Source: Varroa destructor (taxonomy: Eukaryota; Arthropoda; Arachnida; Mesostigmata; Varroidae). From it: DNA of 64,000 nucleotides. The stretch is from assembly GCF_002443255.2 (NCBI RefSeq), contig NW_019211460.1, positions 33,455,952 through 33,519,951 on the forward strand, given 5' to 3'. Positions 26,848-42,000 of the stretch are shown one piece after another. Both the position numbers and the translations under genes were made by a program. The notes under the pieces were generated by a model, which was not told the origin of the DNA, ran no database searches, and saw only the letters and a list, made by a program, of their open reading frames with translations. How positions within the stretch are numbered: the first letter of the stretch is position 1; every line of letters begins with the position of its first letter.

Positions 26848-28603
26848 TGTGGTCTGCCTTGTCAACAAGGATTGTCTAAAACACCGAACCGCGCAACGAC
26901 AGCTGATAAGTTCTTTTCAATGCATTTATTGTGTACATCGACACGTTACAACCGTAATGTCCATCCGTTTGAGGTAACACGTGGATATCTGCTTGAATAT
27001 GGCATTCTGTTTTCCCTAATTCTTATGTATGGACAAATTCAATACGTAGTTGTAACGTAGTACTAGACACACAAAACACTGCGTAGACACGGACGTGAAG
27101 ATCTTTACAGCATAACCATGACAGCGGCTACGGAGCGATTCTTGTCGATATTCCTATTTCATGATTATTCCCGTTCCCGGATGCCCCCGAAATACCTCAT
27201 CAGTATCTGCGCGCGTCCGATCGGACCAACTAAGCTCCGCCTCTTCGACGATAGTTGGCGTGACAAGCAAAAATCAACTGCTGTCAAGTGTGTGTTCAGG
27301 ATCGACTCCTAAAGGAGTCCGACCGACTGACGAATCAATCGATCGTGCACGTGATGAAAAGCCGCATATGAAATGCGGGTGGAGTACGGTTGATAGTACG
27401 TTATCAGACCGCACCAGCGGATACCACGAACGGGATATGCTTACCAGTACCAATACATAGGGAAACCACCAGCTCCCGTGACTAATAATAAATTTTATTG
27501 TACATCAGTTGAATAAATGATTTTCAAGCGTCATGACGTCCTCGATCGCGCAGGTAGCCAACCAATTAGTGAACGACGGAACAGCAGAACATAAATAACA
27601 GCGGTGCTGGAAAAGAGTACAATCTTATCTATGGTATGTTTTTTACGTATGACCTTTTGATTCCTCTAAGATTTATCAGTGAATGGAATTATCATCAACC
27701 CGAACAACATTAGCAACAACGATAACCATAACAAGCCGACATCTGATTTACCGAGGCGTAACAGAGATTGATAGTATTTCCCAGCACGCCGATGTGAGAT
27801 GATGGTCACAACTAAAGTTCAACGAGAATTGAGATTCAAATCTAGTCTAATGAGGTTCAGACCAACAACGGCCAAAGTAGAGGTGATAGCGCCGCCTGAC
27901 TTCACGGCAAGCCCTTCGCCAGAATTCTCGCCGGCGCCGACGCGTCTATCACGGCTATTACGTACTGTTAACAGCACAAATATACCACGAACATACAGAA
28001 TCGCTATAGTGACTCTATCAGCGTTACCAGTGCCTCGATCCATTCATCCACCCACTAAAAGTGCGCGCAGAAAGCGACTCTGCACCATTACTAGAATCGC
28101 TAATTTCATTGCAGAGAAAGCTCCCGCAACGCGTATCCGTCGGCGCGACATCGGCGCATCTGTGTTAGCGCCTTCACATGTCCTAATTTACTTTCGGCGC
28201 CACCATGGCTACAATTATAGACCTGCACCAGCAGCAAGAACAGTTTACGTCATCGTGTCGGTAGCCCCAGCAACCTCTAGCGATTACAGCGCCACCTAAG
28301 CTAAAACCACCCACATCATCATTAAACCTCCATTATATCTCCGCAGTGATGAGCGGTCCAATAATCAACGATTTGAACGGCTTTGTCAGCAGCCAACAGC
28401 CCGACCGAGCTAATTCGGCCCATCCGTGACCAGTGTCAGCATCAAACCTTTCTTCAGCACCACATCTTTCCTTGTCTTGCCCCTTTTGCTTGCCGTTTTG
28501 CTGTTATTCGATGTACCACGGCCACATACGACGAAAATATCGTGTCGCGTATCTACCGTATAGTCAATTCGGTTGCTAAGGCATTTTCCTGTGAAACCGA
28601 GCT

Positions 28604-28636
28604 GGTGGCCAGCCGGCCAGCCGGCCGGCCGGCCAC
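28604..28636. repeat. GGCC-rich palindromic tract
   Basis: A run of GGCC/GCCGGCC units lies between GGTGGCC and GGCCACC ends, so the whole 33 bp can fold on itself. It is a local GC peak within the putative intron. Confidence 0.6.
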
Positions 28637-29049
28637 CATTCGTCCAGTCAGCCGCCAATGGCCAAAGATCGCAGTTCGCAACCGCTAACAATAAAACTTT
28701 TGCCGCTGCTGTGGCTGTTACCAGCGACGCAATATGACCGCTGCTGTAGCCTTCGGCGTCTGGCCACGGCAGTTCCGCGCCTCCCGCAAAGCAGAGCACG
28801 GCGCATTGGACGGCCGCTTAGCGAAGAAAAGCGAAATCTAACAGCAGTGGACTGCATTTGTTCGCTGTTGAAGAAGCTGTTCCTGTAAAGCGTCTATATC
28901 TCTTTTGCCTGTTTCGCTCTGCCTCCCTTCTGCACTGGGCCGGCGAGGCTATCGATGAGCATTAGCGTCATGCAGTGGCGGCAATAGCAGCAGCAGAATT
29001 AGCATCAGCGTGAGCAGTTCTTAAGGGTCATCTTCTTCCTCTGGGCCAA

Positions 29050-29081
29050 CGGCGCGCAGGTTGCCTGCAGCGCGCAGGTTG
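29050..29081. repeat. Short direct repeat of GCGCGCAGGTTGC
   Basis: The 13-base unit occurs twice with a five-base spacer, followed by a further CGCGCG. It may be a local duplication or paired binding sites; nothing else supports a function. Confidence 0.6.
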
Positions 29082-31782
29082 CTTCCGCGCGATTGAACCG
29101 CCCGACAGGCTGATGAAGACGACGCTATCGTGACGATGGCTAAACAACGAAGGTACTTCGACAACTTCGGTGGTCGCTGTCAACATTCGACCACTTCACC
29201 CCGACGATTATTGTATTAGCTACAATCCCTGCCGCTACCGCCGCTGTTGTGGCTGTGTCTAGCAGCGATTCTCCTTCTGGCAGTACGAACAGCGGCCTTT
29301 GGTGCGGCAGTTAAGTGAAAATTCTATTCGGCTATAGCTATAGCTGCCTTTCTTTATCCTCTCGACATCTCTATATTAGTCTTTACGCGCGCACACACAC
29401 AAATATCTGTATCCCTGTGTAGATTCTCTTGTAAGGGTATTTCGTATGTCGTTTGCTTGTGCGTTTGTCTTTTCATTGTTCTTTGGCTGGCTAACAGCTT
29501 TAACAGCAGACGCGCAGAGAAGCGTGGAATGGCACTATGGACTGAAGTAAGTGCGGGACGAATCGTAACTTGGATATGGTCGTCGACAACGAAAAAAAAG
29601 AGGTTGGTTTTCAGATCGGCTGGGCTGACTTTGATCAATGGGCTCGTGTGAGCACCTGCGCATACTTTCCACCTGAGTACTTCTTTGATATCTGCCTTAC
29701 CTTATATTCTGTTTGCAAAACTAGATAATAGCTCGTCACCATTCGAAGGGCAACGACGTAACCCTCTGGCACCTAAAACACTTTCTCGTTTTCGCTGGTC
29801 AGACCGCTCGTTAATCATCGCAAACAACGCCTAAACAATGACTTTACACTTGGGCTGGAAAAGTTCGGTAGCCTTAGTGGGAATGGGTTACGTTACGAGA
29901 CCAGCCTTCACCAGTTCATTCAGTTAACCAATAAGCTTAAAGAAATAGCCCATGATAGGCAAACGACAGATGTTTCTGTTATATACTATCGTAGCCCCCT
30001 CCCAGGTCCATACATTCAGTTGAACTGCATAGTCGTTTAACTTCTCCCCTTCTCTGTCTAGCTTCCCTTGTTCTCGCCAGGTACCAACTGGCTTCCTGGA
30101 GCAATAGCGTTCCTTAACTCCCGAGGTGTGCTAAGTATACAAAGGTCTGCCTTTTAAGAACGTTTGTGCCTTACACAGGAACACACACGCACGACTCAGT
30201 GTGGCGCGATATTACTCGACACATCATCAAGCGATTTACAGGAATCGATCTCGGCCGATTGTCAACAGACGCAACGACAAATGCTGGAACTAGCGCTTCC
30301 AAGGCGAGAATAACTTCAGGGCCTTTTGCAAGTGCCAAAGCATTCCGATTGCAGCTAAGTCACCAGGTCGGAAGTATTTGCGCACACGACCAAGTTCCTA
30401 TCGTAGAGATGTTAGAGGATCAACAACGGCTTGCATTAGTCAACTTCCTCAACCTCAACTTACCCTTGAGTAGCGTTAGTATGTTGAATTCTGTTCAACT
30501 TTCTTTCTTTCCAGTTTTTTCACTAGTCGTTGGCAACTGAGCTGTGTTCGCTTGAGCTGCGCGCCGCCGCTCCGGGTCGTCGTATGACGACAAGTTAAGG
30601 CTCTCAGTCATAATTTGTCGCACAGTCGGATGGCCACTGAACAGAGCCACATTGAGGAACGCCTCCTTTGGCGCGCTCCTCTGGCTACCTCTAGCGGGAA
30701 GCAGGAATCAGAGCAGGGTTCTCCCAACACCAAACACTGCAGCGCGACTGCCATTACTTGTACGACCCGTTGTGCCACTACCCGTCGTAGTGGTGCTACG
30801 AACTAGTTTCACGGGGTAGTGGAGAAGACGGCGGAGAGGTGACAACAGGGACTATGGTGAAGCGAGTGAACACACGAATGAATGAGCCGAAGAGGTGTCC
30901 CTGTTATTCTATGCCGCACTCCCGCCATATACCTCCTTCCTGCGGACCGAGCGGGATAGTAGTAGTGGTAGCGATAGTAGGTGGACTCGAATCGGTCGGT
31001 CGCTCCCCCTTGTCGTAGCAGCACAATAAATGAGAACGATTAGACACACCGCCAGCCACAACCAGACGGGTAAAGCACACTGTGCGTGTAAGTGTGCTGT
31101 TTGGCTATCCCATCAACTACATACCATGCCACAGTACGATGTGTTTGTCCGCGTATAGGGCATGTGACCGTGTGCACAGGACAATGTGCACTACGTAATG
31201 AAGTTGGAAGGGCCCGAGTAAGTAGAGGAGATCGTAGGGTACGACCATGTTACATGTTATATAGACACAACATGAACAACCTGATACATTGGGTTGGATC
31301 GGTTTAAATAAATATGAAACCCGAACATGTGATAGAATAGCATTTTATACAACAGCACAATGTCCTTGTTTTAGGCCTCGCGAGTGTACGAACTGAGTAG
31401 GTATTACACTGGGTCAATTGAACCGTTGCCTAGTTCACTAGATACTGCTATGTATGTGCTATACATACATATGGCGTCCACCTTCGTTTCGATATAATAC
31501 GATATCTGTTTATTCGGAAATCGTCCATTTCAATTCATGCGGTGCTATAGAGACGAGCCGTGTCCAGCGTCGCGTGTTCAACACTCACGCAGATGCTATA
31601 TCCATTTCTGCTTAAGTATTTAACTGTCCAAATAAACAGCAAATCTCACAAAATTCTAAGTTGAAGATGATCTATGAACAGACACACGTACATACTCAAT
31701 CAGAGAACGAGCCGCTAGGGAAATATAGGTCGAATTAGTACATGTGGAATAAATGAATTACTGAAAATCGACTGCTGAACGG

Positions 31783-31810
31783 TCCCGGGTGTGTAGAACA
31801 ACACCCGGGA
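31783..31810. repeat. GC-rich 10-bp hairpin
   Basis: TCCCGGGTGT (31783-31792) is followed eight bases later by its exact reverse complement (31801-31810). No T-run follows, and this is not a bacterial context, so it is not called a terminator. Confidence 0.7.
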
Positions 31811-33775
31811 TCATCACCTAGGGACAGGCTCTATGGCAGTGATGAAGCAGCAAGCGCGGTCCTACAACGCCTGCTGGTGTTATTGTTGCTAGCAAACCCA
31901 ACTTGTAGCGTTCTCTGTTGAGTAGTTGTTACAATATTACGGTCGTTCTTTCTATAGATACTGCTCAATAGGTGTCGAGATAAGTTAACAAAAGACCTTT
32001 TTTCCGACGACGAGAGCAAACGCAAAGAATATGGTATGAATTTGTGTGCTTAACATCATTACAAGACTCAATGGCGTCACTACAGCCACTGCTTAAGTGG
32101 CTGTTAACGGATAAACAATCGATAGCTGCATCTTGGACCAAACACAAGTTTAAGGTAAACGATAAAAAAACATTACGCTACGTTTCCTTTATTAACAAAT
32201 TTGTAGAAACAACAATTGGCTGTTTTCTATCTGGATTTGCTTCCAGATGTATCTATTCGAAGTACTAATTAATGCAGCTGTGGTTGAACTGCGTCCGATC
32301 TATAAAACGCTATTGATAACTTAAACATGGATCCAACTTACTAATCAACAACCCACTTTAAACGACTTTATTAAGGGTGCAGCAATCTCTCAACACCATT
32401 TAACAATGTATTCTGTCTGTAATGTATGCAGGGACGCGTCATGCCTTACTTGATTCTGTCTTTATTTCAGTTTTTCTTTATTGTACAGCAGCAAAAGCTA
32501 ATTTAATTACTAGCTATCATTCACAATCTAAAGCTTGATGGAAAATAAACCTCAGTTTTTATCATCTGGACATATCTTTACTTAGTAGTGTCCATAATAT
32601 GATTTGCACGCTCGGGCGATTCGCTCCTGGCGGATTGAACACATATGAATAGATAGCAATATATGCTGCTAATCCTGCTGCCATTGTTGGATCGCTAGTG
32701 CTGTCCGATGTGCTACTTCGTGGGGCAGGGAGGGGTAAGCTGGTGGGGTCTTGTGCCCGTCGCTAGTCGTTTCCGAAGCGACCAGTCGGAAAATACGGTC
32801 CCGCCTCCCTCTCGACTTCACACAATGAGGAGGCACCCATGCCCACGCTGTCGCCGGTGCCTCCCGATGCTGCTGATCTAACAGAGAACGCCAGCCTATT
32901 GCTGGTGACTGCTGCCGTATAGGTCCAAACCAATCCCACTGCTGGTAACATCGTCTACAGTGAAGAGAAGTCAGGCGTCTCGCAGCAAACCCCTCCTGCC
33001 TTCGAATAGTGTTATGTGATGCACAGTATGAGTCCTGAAGCATTGCCCAGATGCCGCTCGAGGGATACTGCAGCGCAAAAGGAGTGTGTATATGACTTGA
33101 CGGTTAGCATTAGGCGAGTGATGCGCTAGTTGAATTACGTTCAAATTATTCTCCTTACCGCCGTTGACTTTACCGTCGTCGGCGTCGTCAATACTGGTCT
33201 GTTCGTCGGTCGTCGTATGAATGAAAGAACGACTAGTCGTGTTGTTGTTGTCGGCAACGACGACGTGCAGGCAGCCGGTGCAACAGCATCATCCTGCTGA
33301 AGGCTGAACGCGAAATATAGACCCAACAATTTTAGGCATTCGGTTACCCGAATGGTCGGGTCGACTCAACCACAAAGCGGCCAGGTCGCCTCAAGGAAAA
33401 ATATTGGAAAAAGCCCTACGTCAGAGAAAGATTCGGTAGCAAGTCCCGCGACCGACCCGAGCCATTGCGACGGCATGCGATTGGAAATGTGCGTGAGGTG
33501 GACCACAATATTGTCCTACACAAATACACACGCAGACAGGCGGTCAGAGAGCTGCAATGCGATAGCAAAATCGTCTGCATCATTGCCGACGAAAATCATT
33601 CACTCTTCAACACGGACGCCGATGACAGCCGTAGCAATAAAGTGAATGAAATAGATACACTGCGACCGCTGCCGCGACGGCCCAGTCGGACTAAGTCAGC
33701 ATGAGCGCGGCCTAGCGCCGGTTCAATAGCACTACACTTTTTTAAAATTATCCTATTATCTATTGCCAAAATAAG

Positions 33776-33850
33776 GCGCTGTGAGTTCGCGGGAATTTGA
33801 ATCCGCCCATTGGCTACGAGTCAACGCCTACTGAACTAACAGATCCGATG
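33776..33850 (-). other. Degenerate tRNA-like segment (tRNA pseudogene or SINE head)
   Basis: On the minus strand an A-box-like TTAGTTCAGTAGG is followed, at roughly tRNA spacing, by GACTCGTAGCC. The latter could be an anticodon loop with CGT (Thr), a U at position 33 and an A at 37. After it comes a B-box-like GGATTCAAATTCC. The T-arm and acceptor stem do not pair properly, so this is not a functional tRNA. A tRNA pseudogene or the head of a tRNA-derived SINE would both fit. No second clear copy was found in the window. Confidence 0.35.
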
Positions 33851-35972
33851 GCAGCAGCTGTCCGGTTGTGGGAGGGCGCGTCCTCATCTTAATGCAGCAG
33901 AAATAGCAACGGCAATAGCGACAACGGTGACAAGGGGAAGCAACAACGGTGGCTACTGTAGAGGCCCGTAATTTGGCTTGGGGCATTTTGTTGCACACAG
34001 TAGATCGTAGTGGGACTGGGCAATCACTTAGTGAAATAACTGAATCGTGGCTTGCTTGTTGAGCAGCGGGGCTTGCCACGATGAATACAAGCGATTAACT
34101 CAATGAGTTTGTCGGCGGCACCGAGTCCAACCTCTTTAAGTGGACCTACGCAGCAGCACAGACAGTACGGTATCCCTTATACGGCAAAGCCTTAGGCGCC
34201 CACCTCTTCAGTCCAGCTAACAGTCGCGCAGATCAGTGTCCATCTGTCTGGGCCTACGCAGTCCGCTTGTCCATTCGTTCCTCATTGTCTAATATCCAGC
34301 CAACGAACCAGCCTGAAAGCTGGAATTGATCTAGCAGAGTGGGGTCCTGTTTTTTAAGAAGTTTTCGTTCCCCCTTGCTTCGAACGATGGTCACGTTACC
34401 ATTGTTTAACCGTATTCAGCCACGTCCGTTGACATCCTAAATGATTCCTAAACCTTCCATGCATACCCTGACGATAGGTGTACACGAAGAAACATATCCC
34501 ATCGTTAACCTAAACCGACAACGACGTTAAAACGCGATAAGCAATCGACGAGCGCGATGTCGACACAAGCAAACGGCGGTATAATGCATATATATATGAA
34601 GTTCTAATGATTCTCAGTTCCTGTTGTTTGTTTGTACGTTTTCCGTTGGCGAACCTTTGCATTTGTTACTTTGCTGGCCACAGCGTTCCTATTCTAGTTC
34701 ACCTGACAACCCATTAACAACTACCACGAAAAGCCTCACTACAGAGGTTCTTTCGAAATGGCGTTCATAATTAGTAAAGAACACATTCCTCCGCCTTATT
34801 GCACTGTCGCTCTATAGATTCAGTTAATGGTTAGCCAGAGACCTTGCAGAGCGTTGCTGTCTTCTAGGTAAGAAAAGACGCCATATTTTTTATTATATGT
34901 TGTCTAAATCTGGCCTGCCCTTCCTGACGTTGCATCAATTGACTCGGTAACCTCGCTGCAAAGCAATGGGAACCCCCTGGGAGTTGTATCCTTGGCCTCT
35001 GGTTCCTGACTGCGACAGACGTAGGCGGGGGGTAAATGTGGGAACCGTGCGTATGGTATATAGTATGGTTACAGAATGGCTCTGCAATGGGGCAATTCTA
35101 TATATCAGGGTACCAGTAGGCGCCCTGCTGCAAACTGGAAGGGTATCACAGGCTGTGCCCTCTCCCATTCGTTCGGCGCTATACTCACTGGGGCCGCCCT
35201 CCCACCGCCCAAGCGAAAGGAGAGCTGTGCCCACCCACCCACCCTTCGAACAGCGCTTGCTTTGACTCAGCAGCTCGATCCCGATACGGCTAGGATACTG
35301 CTATGTGTGGGTCACTCACCAGCCATCTTGTTCCCTCCGAGCTGCTAGTAGTCCCCGGTGGCTTCTTTCTGCTTCAAGCAGTAAGGCAGACAGCGGCATG
35401 CAGACAGACAAAAAGGGAAGGAGCGATAATCCAGTGTTGGGAGGCGCAGGTCCCCTGTCGCTGGAACGGCGACTGGCCGCCCGAACGGGCTCATTATCTC
35501 GTCCCCTCCTCGCACACTGCTATTCCTTGTCCCTTTTTGGTCCCTTCGCTCACTCAGCGGCAGGAATCACTCGCTCGGCTTGGTCGGGCCTTTGCCTGCT
35601 CGTTCTTCGCTGCTGGTTCGCTCACAGATCTGATACCCCAGCGACCTGCAGACTTAATACACTCGAAGAAGTTGCTCTTTTGGCTCTAAGAAGACTGCAC
35701 CATTTTAGCTATGCGCTCGAATAGCTTCAAGACTTGCAATTAGATTGAGGCTAATGCACTGCTAGTAATAGTAATGTACAATACGAGTTTATAACGATTG
35801 CAGTAATACGATAAGAAGGGAAACATCAGCGATTTTAGGCGGCGCCAAAATCGGGAAATAAAAGCAAGCACCAACGAACCTGGGACAGTAACAATGAAAA
35901 ACCAGGCAGGCAAACTAGCCTAGACGTTACGTCGGGAGTAAACGTTGCGTGCTGATTACGGTATTCAATCTC

Positions 35973-35975
<3 letters not shown>

Positions 35976-36009
<34 letters not shown>
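35976..36009. repeat. (GA)n microsatellite
   Basis: About 17 GA units. GAGA-type tracts can bind GAGA-factor-like proteins in arthropods, but nothing here shows that this one does. Confidence 0.95.
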
Positions 36010-36013
<4 letters not shown>

Positions 36014-39000
36014 GCACAAAGTTGTTTGAAAAAAATCGTTTGGTTCTTTGATTGGACATCTACTCTATGAAGAAATAAGCATAAATTAGACTGAACACGA
36101 TGAAAGGTGTGCCAAATAAGCTTGGTAGCCGGAACGATGAAAAACAGTTGAAGGCGTGGATTACGGATAAATAAATCTATTTACATAGCGAGCTCGTAGC
36201 ATCTTCTAGTGATAAGCGCGTATTGGTTGTGATGGCAATAGGGTGATCATATAGATTTTTGTTGTTATGTAGTAGTTCTAGGAAACTACCTGAGTAACCT
36301 ATTTTAAACAAAACCAACTGTCTGTGAAGAATTATACACTTTTAGTGAACTCTAAGACAACCTATTGATTCGATCTATAAATGATATAATCTGTAAAGAT
36401 CGACCCTGTACACTATTGATTCATTTATATCTTCTAGCAGAATCCTTAATATTTCAAGTTTTACCTCTGGTATTGCCATTAAGGCCTTTAGTTATGGTAT
36501 GGGTGTATTGGGACATCGAGTTCTGTCGAGATGAGCTAATCTTAAAAGCGTCGGCATAAACCATGATTGCCATTAGATGTGCCATGCGACGATTACATCA
36601 CCTGTTATAGATGAGACATCATTCCAATACAGGTCATATTATATAATATACTACTTTTTGTTATCCGGTGGCTATTTGAAGAGGCTGCATTTTCAACAAA
36701 TCAAGTAGTCCTAGCATAATCCCACTCCCGTGTAGGGAGCAAACCGATAGGTTACTTGTTTATGTATATCTATATATGCATAGGCGTTTGGAGCACCAAA
36801 TAAGCGCACAGAGTCCCAAGCGAGTAATGAAATGGTGAAAGTAGCACGAAGTTTAGAAGAAGTAGAACCCTACTGCAGCCACACTGACGATGTCATCGCA
36901 TACGACAATAATCATCCTTCACATATGCTTGGTCTCTTCGTTTGTCCATACGACATATACATATGAAGGATAAACGCAGTTTCTCTCGTTTATTTGCAAC
37001 ATCGTGCCGCGTATCAAGCACCGTGGCATTCGTTCCCTAGTGCTGTCTTCAGTATTCGCTACAGACAGAAGTCGCTGCGGTGAGTGAAAAAGGCACAATG
37101 GACCTGAGCGTATACGTAGTTGGGCGACGACGTAGGGGAGGTTTGCCTTAAACTCTCGTCCTGACGTCCTCGACGCTGTCCTGGTGCGCCCTCGTGGCGG
37201 TCTACCCATGGTATCGGCGATTGCCGCTGGCACTTCCGCTATCGCTGATGCCTGTGTCTGCTGACTGAGAGACTGACTGAAACTGGGTGGGCCTTAGCGG
37301 CTGTTGGACATTAGCGGTGCATTTAGCAAATGAGGCTCTCGCTCGGCCTGATGAACGGCCATCCCCAGCCAACACTGGCTGGCCGAAACGGCCAACTATT
37401 ACTACCTGGCTGCTAGTCGTAATAGTAGCAGTAACAGCTGTAGTGAGCTAAACCAACCAACCAACCAGGAACTCTGCACGAGCTATCCTCTTGCGTGGCC
37501 ATGTCGTCGTCGCTGCACGTCCGCGGCACGAACAATCAAGGGTAGTAATTCAATTAGAGCTTGGCCTAGGCGGCAACAACTGCGTCAACAAGAACCAACG
37601 ACTACAACACAAACTGCACGTTAGCCGCCGCTGCTGTCCGCCGCCGCCACCACCATACGGCAAACCAACAGCAGAGCAGGCGAACAGCGCTAGCTCGCGA
37701 TAGACCATCGTAAGCCGCCGCCCACTAGATCATCATCGTTGCGAGTCTCTTCCATTTCCCGTTCGGTGTCGTCCGTCCGACCAACAAAGCGACGTCGTCA
37801 TTCTCAGAGACATTCTCATAACGATTACCACCATCATCATTAAAGTCCCCGTCCATATCTTCGTCCCTCCTTCCCCCTCCGTTCCTCCACGACCATCGTC
37901 ATCATCACAAGCGTCATCAGCAGTAGCTGGATGGTCGTCATAATCATGATCCAACCGCCATTAAGGTTTGAGCCACTTCTAGAGTGGCATCGCCGCAGCT
38001 CACCAGCCGGAGCAGTCAAGAGACAACACCTCCATCAGCATTAGCAGCGCGTCACTATTACTGAAATGGTGACTGTTGGTGACGGTGTTGATGCTGGCGG
38101 TAGTGGCGGCCGACGTAGGCAGGGATCGCGGCGACAGCGACTGAAACGATGGCGCGGCGTCAACTGCTACGAAAGCAACACGATGATGCTAGTGATGACG
38201 TTTGTGAACCATCGGCGTTGGGGTGATCTCACATTCTCCTCCGGCCCCTAAAACTAAGTCTTTCCAAGACCGGAAAACATCGGCCTGATCATCTTCCCAG
38301 TTCAGAGATGAACGCGTCGAAGAATGATAATGATCGTCAAACATGAAAGGCGTAACAACAAAAGTTTACAGCGCGGGAAGCATAATGCCAACATAAAGAA
38401 CCACCATAGGCTGGCGATGCGAGCATGGCAGCTTATGTGAGTGCTTGGCTCCTCCTCATAAGTACTGCGAAGTTCGCAGCTTGTTAAAGACGAACGTCAG
38501 AAGCAACAGCAGTATCAGTTTATTAGTTAGTAAGTATTATTAGTATTAAACATGGTCGTTATGAGACACTATCACTATCAGTGAAACGTTACTTCGGTCT
38601 ATTCGATAGTTCAGCATATATGATTCGCGCCTTCGTTCGTCCATTTGTCAGTCGATCGTTCGAGATTCATAGCGTTCGTATGAAATACCCTTATGATCGG
38701 TGTTCATGCCGTACGCACTCATATATTATTGAATTCCGAGCTGCAGACCTTAGTGGATTCTACTGATCTGACGCGAGCAGATCTAACAGAGATATCCATT
38801 TGAGTGGGCTAGAGTTGAGCAAGCATGAAATGCTGCTGAGTAGTACAGAATGGCTCTTTCTCTTTTTGCCGCTGACGGAGTTTATGGCCAGCAGACGTTG
38901 GCGCCACTCGGTGACGCTCGGCTACTGCGGATAATAGATAAAACGGTGTATTTGCTCGCACTTTTCGGTAAGTCAGGCCAAGGCGATTTCGGTGGCCCCT

Positions 39001-42000
39001 GTAAACAGTTTATCGACGACCAGTGGGTTGCCCCCAATCGCTTGGTCGAACGAGCGACCAACTATCGTCGGATCATAAAATGAGATCAGCGTAAATCATA
39101 GGCTAGATAGATTCAAGTAAGTGGCAAGGAGAAGCAACGTGACGAGGAAATGGCTATGAATTTGTTCGCTGCATTATGATCCATAGGGAAGAACAAGGAA
39201 TACACTGAGGGTCGTTGTGGGATACAACGAATAATCATAATAATAATCATCGTCGTCATCATAAAGGAACCAAAGCAGTCCTTGTCTGCAGTCATTTTGC
39301 TGTTTTTAGGCCTTTTTTTAGCGCAGCTTGCAATCGGACGATTGAAATCAACAGGCTTGTTCGCTTACCAGGCCCTTCTGACTTGAAGGGCAGTCTTTGC
39401 GGAAATGGGTCGAAGATTTGCGTTTAGCTTTCTAATGGGAGACGAGACGCGAAAGAAAGAAGACAAAAGAAAATTAGTGGCTTGGCGAAAGTTGTACCCA
39501 CACTTATTGAATGCGGGATAAACAGGGAAGAAGCATAACATTGCACAGAACGTGCGACACAAAAACATAACTAGGGCTTTCCTTGGGGTACCAACCGACG
39601 TGTCTAATTGTTTTCTTAACGTTCGGTGTGCTCGATAGGTGAACAGTCTGTTTCAGAAGGCGTCTTATATCGATTCGTTGAGGGAACGCTGGTATCCGCT
39701 GGTAGCCGACAGCCTGTTGTCCTTAGGTATAGGCCTTACCAGAAGTCTGCTAACGTATGAATATACATTCTCTCTCCAATTAACTTCCATGCAGTAGGTG
39801 CGTATCACATAAGTGTATAATATGTGTTTATTGTGCCTAGGTGCCAGTTCGCAGTATCCAACAAATATTCGAACATTATATTCATACAAACCTAAGCAGT
39901 TTGACTGATCGGACCATTGTCGTGACCGTAGAACTCATAGAATATATTGCCAGTTAACTGTTGTCTGTTAGAGTAACTTGGAGAAGTATGCCAGCGATGC
40001 CTGAAGCTGTCCCGATATGCCTGAAATAATTCAAGCAATAGTACATAGGTGCAGAGACAAGACGGCAGACGCCCACGGCGCATAGGATATGTTAGTAGAA
40101 TGAGCTCTACTAACCGCCTATATCCACTAGGTTCTGCAGTGACGGACAGGACGACTCCGCCTGCCAAAGACTCTGTTCTATAACGCGCTGACGACCTTGC
40201 CGGTGGCTGTATACGCTAGTGCATCGGCTATGGCAGAGTGATCGTCTGCGAAGGGGTTCATAGCCGCTGTCGAAGAGGTGCTGCAACAATTTGTACTCAT
40301 TCCAACATCATCATATTGAATGATAGAAAAGACCACTCCGTCTGCTAGCTGCCGCAGCTCACAGTGAGGCCATCGGGTGCCTGATACTCACTCGCTCATG
40401 CGGTACCGCCACAAAACCAACGAGCGTCAGCACTGAGACTGCAGCAACAGTAACTAGACATCGGCGGAATGGGTAAATTAGCATAGGGCGTTTTTACTAG
40501 CATCGTGCGTATCGCATTTGTAAAAACAATGCATGTACTTATAAACTCTATGCCGCGCGTATTTTCCTATACTACATCTGCACATGGCATTTCGCACATA
40601 TCATCAAAAAACACTGTCACATCAAACCCACCAGTCAAACTACCCATATACCTTCCATTCACTGCATTGTCCACTGTTATTAAATGTCTATAAACCTGGT
40701 CGCAGTTGAAAACGACATTAACGACATGTATCGATTGAGGTGCCGAACTTGCTGGCTTAATCCCTTTCTTGCATTAGGAAATTAAGCATGTGTTGCGAGA
40801 ATTATTGAGGTATTGTTAACGCCCGCCGATCGGTGCAGCTTGGGCTTCATCTAATTGGCTTTCAATGCTACGGCCCCTTTTCTTCTCTGGCCACCTAATT
40901 GAGAACGCTGCTAGTGTCGACTACAGAAGCGGACGAGCGAAGGCATAAACGAAGGTAACGGAACCTAAGTAATTTCTCGCCTGGCGAATCAACAATTGAG
41001 AAGTCGGCTCGTTTGTGAGGGTGAACCCCCGAACGCCGCGGCAACAGCAGCAACATCAACAATAACAACAACAAGTCAAAGACTGAGCCTCAAAGGCACA
41101 GGCCGCCATGGATGACGGCACTAGAGGTTCTGCACGAACTATCCTACAAGTAAACGAAATTAACAGACGTTCGTCGATCTAGTATCCCAGACGCCACAAC
41201 CAGAAGCGGTCAACAATGACGAGCTGAATGTAATATCCACTAGCGACTCTTCAGAAACATCTATTAAGTAGGTGAACATGCGAGCTCTAGTTACCACTTA
41301 AACCTGTGCAAGTGTGAGAGTGACTATCCGTTACTCTGTCGAGCAGCCAGACAAGATCGAACGACACCTCGGACATCATTTAACCTTATACATTGCCGTG
41401 AAGTGCAATACGACTGATACATTGGGTTCCATGTAGCTATTCTTCTTTCTAGTAATAAATACGTACGTCTGTATATATGAAGAGCAAGTTTAGTCCCCTC
41501 TACGTGCTCTGCTGCTCGTATCGTCTTTTTAGATATTTGCATACTTAGTCCAGTCGTATGGAGAATTCTCGCTAGGGGATCAACAAATGGACGGTGGAGT
41601 CATAAGTTGTCCAATGAGAGCCACGATGAGGTGACTGTTCTATCAGTTTCACAGCAAAGAAAAATACGATATACTCAAGATGAGAACAAATGATGGCCAG
41701 TGTAAAACAACCTGCTAATGAAGTTTCGTATGAGCAACAGTGCAGATCACTTGCTGGTCTACGGTTTTCTCAATGCAATAAAGTTTCCTAACAAACGAAG
41801 ATGAAATGCGTGAATTCCACGTCGACGCTTATGAGAAACATATAGTGATTGATAGGAGGGAAGCTTACCAGTTAGCATTAGAACCCCAAAACCGTCATGA
41901 TCTTTCAAGTTCAGTCTAAGTTTGAAAAAAAGCGTGCTTTCAAAATGGGAGCTTTTCTTAAGTCATAAAGAATTACTGGCAATGCCGCCAACTCTTCCAT

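Noticed and set aside
27799..28299. 166-codon plus-strand open frame
   Set aside because: No domain or recognisable motif; an antisense frame is open too. Best explained by stop-poor composition.
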